From assembly GCA_034439915.1 (NCBI GenBank), contig JAWXBI010000207.1, forward strand, positions 1 to 10,178: a stretch of DNA of 10,178 nt. The letters run 5' to 3'. The notes under the pieces were generated by a model. The model was not told the origin of the DNA, did not search any database, and was given only the letters and a program-made list of their open reading frames with translations. Of the stretch, positions 5,742-10,178 are shown piece by piece. Origin of the DNA: JADJLQ01 sp034439915 (GTDB taxonomy: Bacteria; Bacteroidota; Bacteroidia; Chitinophagales; Saprospiraceae). How positions within the stretch are numbered: position 1 is the stretch's first letter; each line of letters opens with the position of its first letter. Made by a program: the position numbers and the translations under genes.

Positions 5742-6695
5742 ATGCAAATAATCATCACCGGCGGAGCTGGTTTCCTCGGCCAAAAACTGGCCAAAGCCCT
5801 TCTTAAAAATCCAATTGAATTTGATGAACTATTATTGGTGGATGTCATTATGCCAGGTGTTCCACATCAAGATGAGCGGATCGTTTGCAAACAGGTCGAT
5901 CTCTCTGATCCTGGTGTGGCCGAAACTTTAATTCGTACCGACACCGGCTTGATCTTCCATCTGGCAGCCATCCTGAGCAGCCATGCCGAAAAAGATTTTG
6001 ACCTGGGATGGAAAATCAACCTGGACATCACCAAACAATTGCTGGAAGCCTGCAGGCAAAGGAAACCCGGAATACGATTTATTTTTGCCAGTTCGCTTGC
6101 TGTATATGGCGGGTCTCTGCCAAAGGAAGTCAATGATACGACGGCTTTGACCCCAAGGTCTTCTTATGGCATTCAAAAAGCGATGGGCGAATTGCTGGTC
6201 AATGATTATACCCGGAAAAATTTCGTCGATGGCAGAGTATTGAGGTTACCCACTATCAGTGTACGGCCGGGCAAGCCCAATTTAGCGGCTTCATCCTTTG
6301 TAAGCAGCATCATCCGTGAACCGTTGCATGGAGAACAAACCATATGTCCGGTCGATCCCGGATTAGGCTTATGGTTGTCCAGCCCGGATACCACTATAGC
6401 TAATTTTATTCATGCTGCCCAACTCGATCCAGCACAATTGGGCCAATGGCGATCCATTAACCTCCCTGGTCTCGGGGTCACTGTCCGTGAAATGCTGAAT
6501 GCCCTTGAAAAAGTTGCAGGCAATTCTGCAGTCGGCCTTATACAATTCAAAACCGATCCGGCAATCAATAATATAGTCGGCGGTTGGCCTGGTCAAATCG
6601 ACAATACACCGGCTTTGAAACTGGGTTTTAAAGCAGACCTTCATTTTGAAGATGTGATCCATCAATTTATCGAATCCGATAGAAGTCAGGTCTGA
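5742..6695 (+). CDS. denD: D-erythronate dehydrogenase (NAD-dependent epimerase/dehydratase family)
   Basis: Predicted to oxidise D-erythronate at C2 to 2-oxo-tetronate with NAD+, the entry step of cytoplasmic D-erythronate catabolism. It is a 317-residue extended short-chain dehydrogenase, the usual length for DenD. A Rossmann NAD-binding motif, ITGGAGFLG, lies at residues 5-13, and FHLAAI follows. The active site is Ser117/Ser118 in FASSLAVYG and Tyr142-x3-Lys146 in SYGIQKAMGE. Family-specific blocks strengthen the call: LPTISVRPGKPN, the AAS-F-S-IIREPL segment and IVGGWPGQID near the C-terminus. The ATG at 5742 is the natural start, two residues before the first beta-strand. A weak -7-like box TAATTTTA lies at 5713-5720, differing from consensus at the last base. 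The divergent DUF1537 kinase is the logical partner; the isomerase and decarboxylase are not nearby. Substrate is inferred from family resemblance. Confidence 0.88.
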   Translation: MQIIITGGAGFLGQKLAKALLKNPIEFDELLLVDVIMPGVPHQDERIVCKQVDLSDPGVAETLIRTDTGLIFHLAAILSSHAEKDFDLGWKINLDITKQLLEACRQRKPGIRFIFASSLAVYGGSLPKEVNDTTALTPRSSYGIQKAMGELLVNDYTRKNFVDGRVLRLPTISVRPGKPNLAASSFVSSIIREPLHGEQTICPVDPGLGLWLSSPDTTIANFIHAAQLDPAQLGQWRSINLPGLGVTVREMLNALEKVAGNSAVGLIQFKTDPAINNIVGGWPGQIDNTPALKLGFKADLHFEDVIHQFIESDRSQV

Positions 6696-6752
6696 TTTAG
6701 CCGTTTTCATTTCCTAGTTTCCGGCGAACCTGGTGTTTGGTCAAGGTGGTCC

Positions 6753-6839
6753 GTGCTGGATCTACTTATTCCTTTAATTGGACTGGTTGTTATGATGGGT
6801 GTATTGACTTGGGAAAAAACAGTTGTCAATAGTCAATAG
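6753..6839 (+). pseudogene. Short hydrophobic reading frame, possible membrane-protein remnant or micropeptide
   Basis: The frame is open from directly after the denD stop (6696) to a TAG at 6837, in the same phase as denD, and encodes a clear hydrophobic helix, LDLLIPLIGLVVMMGVL, followed by TWEKTVVNSQ. From the GTG at 6753 it would be a 28-residue single-span peptide. It resembles an end of a transporter more than random sequence, but 28 codons are too few to identify a family. Alternatives are a broken permease gene, a real small membrane peptide, or chance. Its tail runs into the 7-base repeat. Confidence 0.25.
6825..6838 (+). repeat. Two tandem copies of a 7-base unit
   Basis: GTCAATA occurs twice in a row, and degenerate versions follow to about 6858 (GTCAACTATCAATA). 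This is a minor low-complexity tract in the 237-base gap between denD and the receptor gene. Beyond it and the promoter box I see nothing else in this gap. Confidence 0.5.
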
Positions 6840-6917
6840 AAACTAGTCGGTGGTCAACTATCAATAATCCCCACCCGACCCATCCTTAAAATTCTTATTA
6901 ATCCAGTATTCCCAGAG

Positions 6918-6925
6918 TACTTTTG
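6918..6925 (+). promoter_or_regulatory. Bacteroidota -7 promoter box for the TonB-dependent receptor
   Basis: TACTTTTG matches TAnnTTTG exactly and ends 7 bases before the ATG at 6933. Transcription would therefore start at or within a few bases of the start codon, implying a leaderless or nearly leaderless message. No obvious -33 TTG lies at the usual distance. Confidence 0.5.
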
Positions 6926-6932
6926 TAAATAC

Positions 6933-9386
6933 ATGGACTTTGAATTCATAAAGGGCAACCTGCAGCTAAAAGTTATAATCGGTAAACTAATTTTCGGGGT
7001 GTTGTATATATTGTGCGCAGGATCAATTTTAAATGCTCAAACCAATGCCACCACCCTTTCAGGACTGGTAAAAGATAAACAAACCAAATCTCCCCTGCCA
7101 TTTGTAAATGTGGTTGTTTTGGTTAAACCAGATAGCGCATTTGTATCCGGCACGGTAAGCAATGAAGAGGGCAGGTTTTTAATATCCAATATTAAACCCG
7201 GGGACTATGTGCTGCAACTCTCTTTAATCGGTTATCATACCAAAAAACAAGACCTCTTTATTGGAAGCCTATCTGCATTTTTGGATCTGGCTACCATTGA
7301 AATAGACGAGGAAACCCAGGTGCTGAATGAAGTCACCGTTACCGCAAAACAAGACGAGATTGGCGGTAAAATGGAAAAAAAAATATTTTCCATCGATGAC
7401 AACATAAGTCAAAAAGGTGGTTCGGTTTTGCAAGCTTTGCAGAACCTTCCTGGCATCACCGTAGAGAATGGAAAAATATTATTAAGAGGCAACGATAAAG
7501 TGACGGTTTTGATTGAAGGGAAACAAACGGCGTTGACCGGATTTGGAAATCAATCCGGTTTAGATAATTTGCCTGCCTCCATGGTGGATAAAATTGAAGT
7601 CATTAACAACCCTTCTTCAAAATATGATGCCAACGGCAATGCCGGAATTCTTAACATTATTTATAAAAAGAACGAACAAGATGGAGTGAATGGAAAGATC
7701 GGGTTTAGCACAGGTCTGGGCGCTTTATGGATCCGAAAAGAAAATTTTCCTACCATCCGGCCGCAATACCAGGCGACCCCAAAAATCAATCCTTCCCTGG
7801 CTTTAAATTACCGAAAAAAACATATAAACCTCTTTGTCCAGGCAGATGATTTATATACGCATACTTTAAACAAAAATGAATTTGTAACGAGGAGCTATTC
7901 AGATGGTACGGTCATCAGACAGCAATTGAAACGAAACCGGAATACCAATTTCTTAAATGTAAAATCAGGTATCGATTGGGCCATCAACCCCCGAAATACC
8001 CTCACCCTCTCTGGATTTTTGGGCAGTGAAAAGATAATTGATCGCGGAGATCAACCTTTTTTTAACTCCATGCTGGATGATCGTAAAAGATTATGGCAGT
8101 TTTTGGAGGATGAATTGAAGACCACGGCAATGGCCATCCTGGCTTATCAATACAAATTTAAACAGGCCGGTCAGTTGCTGAACCTGGGATACAATTACAC
8201 CTATCACCGGGAGAATGAAAAATATTTTTTCGACAATATCTTACCCACTTATAACGGTCAGGACGCTTTTAAACTCCTTTCGGATGAACACGTTTCGGAT
8301 TTAAACGCCGATTTTATCAACCCGTTAAAATCAGGTCGCCTGGAAACGGGCCTTAAACTACGTATACGGGATATCCCAACCCACATGCAATTTTTCCCGG
8401 GGATCAACTCTCCACTGGATGTCCGAGCGGGAGGCAAAGCAACTTACCGGGAAATTATTCCTGCCTGGTATGGAAATTACATATTTGAAAACAAACGGTA
8501 TGAAGCGGAAATCGGATTGCGACTTGAATATGTAGATTTACAATACCAGGTAAATCCAGACCATCCCACCTACACCAGTGATGGTTATCAATATATACAA
8601 CCCTTCCCCAACCTCCGTTTGGCCTGGAAAATAAATGATCAGAACAAATTGTCTGTTTTTTATAACCGCCGGGTAGACCGGCCAAATGAAGTCGATATCC
8701 GGATTTTTCCCAAGTATGATGATGCGGAAATAATAAAAGTCGGTAATCCGGCGCTGCGCCCTCAATTCACCAATTCCATTGAACTCGGCTACAAATCTTC
8801 CTGGACCCATGGTTATGTGTACGCTGCCGCCTATCACCGGTTTGCCAATGGAACCATCACGCGTATTTCAACTATAGTCCCCGGCAGTACTTTGATATAT
8901 GCCATTTTTCAAAATGCTGGTAAATCTTTTAATACCGGTCTTGAAATGGCTTACGCTCAAAATATCACCTCCTGGTATTCCTTTTTAGTAAATGTAAACG
9001 GATACCGGAATCAGATCAATGCATTTACCATTGAAAACAAATATCCAGTCCCCCATCCTTTTTCCGCCGTTCAACAGGAGATCACTTCCGGCAGTATAAA
9101 ATGGAACAATAGTTTTCATTTGCCAGATGGGATCGACGCCCAACTCTCCCTTACTTACCTGGCACCCGATTTGATTCCTCAGGGAAAAATATTCTCCCGA
9201 TTTTCAATGGATTTGGGTATTAAAAAAATCCTCCAAAAAGGCAGGGGGGAATTCTTCTTAAACGCTACTGACCTGCTGAATACCCTGGTTATTAAAAAAG
9301 AAATACAGGGGAATAATTTTAACTACGTTAGCCGTGACTATTACGAAACCCAGGTTTTCCGGATTGGGTATAGTATAAAATTTTAA
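6933..9386 (+). CDS. TonB-dependent outer-membrane receptor, outer membrane beta-barrel family
   Basis: This 817-residue outer-membrane protein probably imports or binds a ligand that cannot be named. A signal peptide with an unusually long N-region ends in a hydrophobic segment (residues 19-33) and cleaves near Ala35-Gln36. Residues about 40-135 form a carboxypeptidase-regulatory-like domain (TLSGLVKDKQT, then NEEGRFLISNIKPGDYVLQ). Residues about 145-250 form the plug, with LQNLPGITVENGKILLRG, a KVTVLIEGK segment and NPSSKYDANGNAGILNI. The remainder is barrel rich in alternating aromatic strands, ending in YSIKF with a C-terminal Phe. The pattern is that of the OMP beta-barrel (PF14905-like) receptors rather than SusC: no SusC signature was noticed and no SusD gene follows. 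There is no other upstream ATG, so 6933 is kept although it nearly coincides with the predicted transcription start. It is separated from denD by 237 bases and seems independently expressed. Confidence 0.92.
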   Translation: MDFEFIKGNLQLKVIIGKLIFGVLYILCAGSILNAQTNATTLSGLVKDKQTKSPLPFVNVVVLVKPDSAFVSGTVSNEEGRFLISNIKPGDYVLQLSLIGYHTKKQDLFIGSLSAFLDLATIEIDEETQVLNEVTVTAKQDEIGGKMEKKIFSIDDNISQKGGSVLQALQNLPGITVENGKILLRGNDKVTVLIEGKQTALTGFGNQSGLDNLPASMVDKIEVINNPSSKYDANGNAGILNIIYKKNEQDGVNGKIGFSTGLGALWIRKENFPTIRPQYQATPKINPSLALNYRKKHINLFVQADDLYTHTLNKNEFVTRSYSDGTVIRQQLKRNRNTNFLNVKSGIDWAINPRNTLTLSGFLGSEKIIDRGDQPFFNSMLDDRKRLWQFLEDELKTTAMAILAYQYKFKQAGQLLNLGYNYTYHRENEKYFFDNILPTYNGQDAFKLLSDEHVSDLNADFINPLKSGRLETGLKLRIRDIPTHMQFFPGINSPLDVRAGGKATYREIIPAWYGNYIFENKRYEAEIGLRLEYVDLQYQVNPDHPTYTSDGYQYIQPFPNLRLAWKINDQNKLSVFYNRRVDRPNEVDIRIFPKYDDAEIIKVGNPALRPQFTNSIELGYKSSWTHGYVYAAAYHRFANGTITRISTIVPGSTLIYAIFQNAGKSFNTGLEMAYAQNITSWYSFLVNVNGYRNQINAFTIENKYPVPHPFSAVQQEITSGSIKWNNSFHLPDGIDAQLSLTYLAPDLIPQGKIFSRFSMDLGIKKILQKGRGEFFLNATDLLNTLVIKKEIQGNNFNYVSRDYYETQVFRIGYSIKF

Positions 9387-9690
9387 AGCCTTTCTGTCCG
9401 ATTCGGAATATTTACGGAGTCATTATAACGGTAAAATCCCCAAGCCATACGACTGAAAAATTTTGTCTGCCCAACAAAAACAAACTGGTCCTGGATCCTT
9501 CCCTAATAGTTGATCAGCCCATATCGTTGCCAAACTATATGTTGGGTGTTGAGATCGTTGAATGAAAAGAAGTTTTAATTTTATCCGAAGTTTTTTTATG
9601 CCCAATCGAAAACAATTTTTATTGTTGTACCTATTTTCACCCGGCATCGTACACAAATTTTCCTGTCTGAACTTTGTAAAACCCATTAAA
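9387..9690. other. Gene-free stretch, nothing secure
   Basis: No convincing gene or terminator is seen after the receptor stop. TCCGA-T-TCGGA at 9397-9407 is a tiny palindrome without a T-run. An 87-codon minus-strand frame (9423-9686) and the first part of a 67-codon plus-strand frame (from 9562) cross each other here. Neither has a recognisable domain, though the plus frame continues into the signal-peptide reading frame that starts with the ATG at 9691. Confidence 0.5.
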
Positions 9691-9969
9691 ATGAAATCCT
9701 TATTTATCGGTATTTTCCTGTTGTCGATTCAAGCCGTTTTGGCAGATAGCAGCTTAGATTATTGAGTTCACAAAGCTTTTCTACTGGGAATCTTTTGTAC
9801 ATTATACTCTATCTTCTTAGTGCTATTTGTCAGAAAGACGGAAAGTTCGAAAGTCCGAAAGACGGAAAGTTCGAAAGTCGAAAGCAATCCTGAGCCAATA
9901 GGCAATTTATGCCATGGGCACCATTGTGTAGCTCCAGTTTTTATTTGCAATGACCGCCCTGCCCATTGA
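9691..9969 (+). pseudogene. Signal-peptide reading frame interrupted by one TGA; possible broken membrane or secreted protein gene
   Basis: From the ATG at 9691, 24 codons give a textbook signal peptide (MKSLFIGIFLLSIQAVLA, then DSSLDY) before a TGA at 9763-9765. The same frame then stays open for another 67 codons to a TGA at 9967-9969 and encodes a second hydrophobic segment (FLLGIFCTLYSIFLVLFV) followed by a charged repeat, KTESSKVR twice. A -7-like box GAACTTTG (one mismatch) lies at 9669-9676. The simplest reading is a decayed gene into which an octamer array has expanded. A real 24-residue peptide, stop readthrough or chance cannot be excluded. Extending upstream in frame gives an ATG at 9562, but with a less natural N-terminus. 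No family recognised. Confidence 0.3.
9833..9886 (+). repeat. Octamer tandem array, GAAAGnnn
   Basis: Successive 8-base units begin GAAAG: GAAAGACG, GAAAGTTC, GAAAGTCC, GAAAGACG, GAAAGTTC, then a 7-base GAAAGTC and a final GAAAGC. The first three units recur in order, giving a 24-base higher-order period. It is probably a slippage-prone microsatellite of the type seen between Bacteroidota genes. It lies inside the reopened frame after the TGA at 9763. Confidence 0.8.
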
Positions 9970-10171
9970 TCTGGTCAGTGGTTTATCCCTGATGCTTGGG
10001 ATTTCAGATATCTTAAAGGCAGCCTACTTAGTCTGGTTTGTTTATAAAATATTTAAATTTTTTCTGGGCCAATTAAAATGGATCAGCGCTATTTTGTTTA
10101 GCATCCTGGCATTCGGGACCTTTACGGTTTGGCGATTATATGGGGTACCCGAACAGGCAAAATGGGTATGA
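9950..10171 (+). CDS. Small two-helix membrane protein, unknown function
   Basis: This 73-residue protein has two strongly hydrophobic segments, about residues 20-40 (ILKAAYLVWFVYKIFKFFLG) and 45-65 (ISAILFSILAFGTFTVWRLYG), joined by a short GQLKW turn. This suggests a helical hairpin in the inner membrane. The ATG at 9950 is the first start after an in-frame stop at 9929-9931. Its TGA at 10169-10171 overlaps a downstream ATG by four bases (ATGA), a typical translational-coupling arrangement and the main reason to treat it as a real gene. No motif or family is recognised. A partial -7-like box (TTTATTTG) ends 3 bases before the ATG, too close to be convincing. Its function probably relates to the next gene, which leaves the window. 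Confidence 0.6.
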   Translation: MTALPIDLVSGLSLMLGISDILKAAYLVWFVYKIFKFFLGQLKWISAILFSILAFGTFTVWRLYGVPEQAKWV

Positions 10172-10178
10172 AAGGAAC
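10168..10178 (+). CDS. Start of a further gene, truncated by the window edge
   Basis: An ATG at 10168 overlaps the stop of the preceding small membrane protein gene (ATGA) and continues as ATG AAA GGA before the window ends. Only three codons are visible, so the call rests on the overlap geometry alone. Confidence 0.35.

Noticed and set aside
6933..9386. Possible SusC/SusD polysaccharide-utilisation pair
   Set aside because: The receptor is shorter than typical SusC, has the OMP beta-barrel layout, and no SusD-like gene follows it.
9423..9686. An 87-codon minus-strand frame after the receptor gene
   Set aside because: No recognisable domain, no promoter box and a composition resembling non-coding sequence; a transposon-related remnant was considered but could not be supported.

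Overview
The window looks like chromosomal DNA of a member of the Bacteroidota, most likely a Saprospiria-type lineage, though that rank is inference. The evidence is a set of exact TAnnTTTG promoter boxes at the expected distance upstream of genes, little use of Shine-Dalgarno sites, lipoproteins with short Bacteroidota-style lipoboxes, and a TonB-dependent receptor that begins with a carboxypeptidase-regulatory-like domain. I see no tRNA, rRNA, CRISPR array, intact transposase or phage gene.

Layout: (1) 1-2057 is a two-gene forward operon behind a promoter box at 7-14. It encodes a small helical lipoprotein and, 8 bases later from a TTG start, a secreted 520-residue protein with a CARDB-like domain and a transglutaminase-like Cys/His/Asp core. 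(2) 2058-2416 is non-coding and holds a possible hairpin terminator, a small MITE-like structured element and the lysC promoter. (3) 2417-3739 is aspartate kinase (lysC). It converges on a minus-strand four-carbon acid sugar kinase (3789-5186) across a 49-base gap carrying a G-quadruplex-capable run. (4) 5187-5741 is a palindrome-rich divergent intergenic region with two related sets of repeats. (5) 5742-6695 is D-erythronate dehydrogenase (denD). (6) 6696-6932 holds a short hydrophobic reading frame that may be a gene remnant, a 7-base repeat and a promoter box that abuts the next start codon. (7) 6933-9386 is a TonB-dependent outer-membrane receptor of the OMP beta-barrel type. (8) 9387-9949 has no secure gene. 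It contains a signal-peptide reading frame stopped after 24 codons but open again beyond a single TGA, and an octamer tandem array. (9) 9950-10171 is a 73-residue two-helix membrane protein whose stop overlaps the start of a further gene that leaves the window.

Functionally, the denD and kinase genes are the clearest pair: both belong to families of the tetronate (four-carbon sugar acid) catabolic route, in which DenD oxidises D-erythronate and a DUF1537 kinase phosphorylates the later 3-oxo-tetronate. The isomerase (OtnI), decarboxylase (OtnC) and a transporter are not in the window, so the module is split or incomplete. The other genes look independent. No complete new multi-gene system is evident. 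The points most worth following up are the palindromic repeat cluster, the lipoprotein/transglutaminase-like pair, the MITE-like element and the small membrane protein at the right edge.
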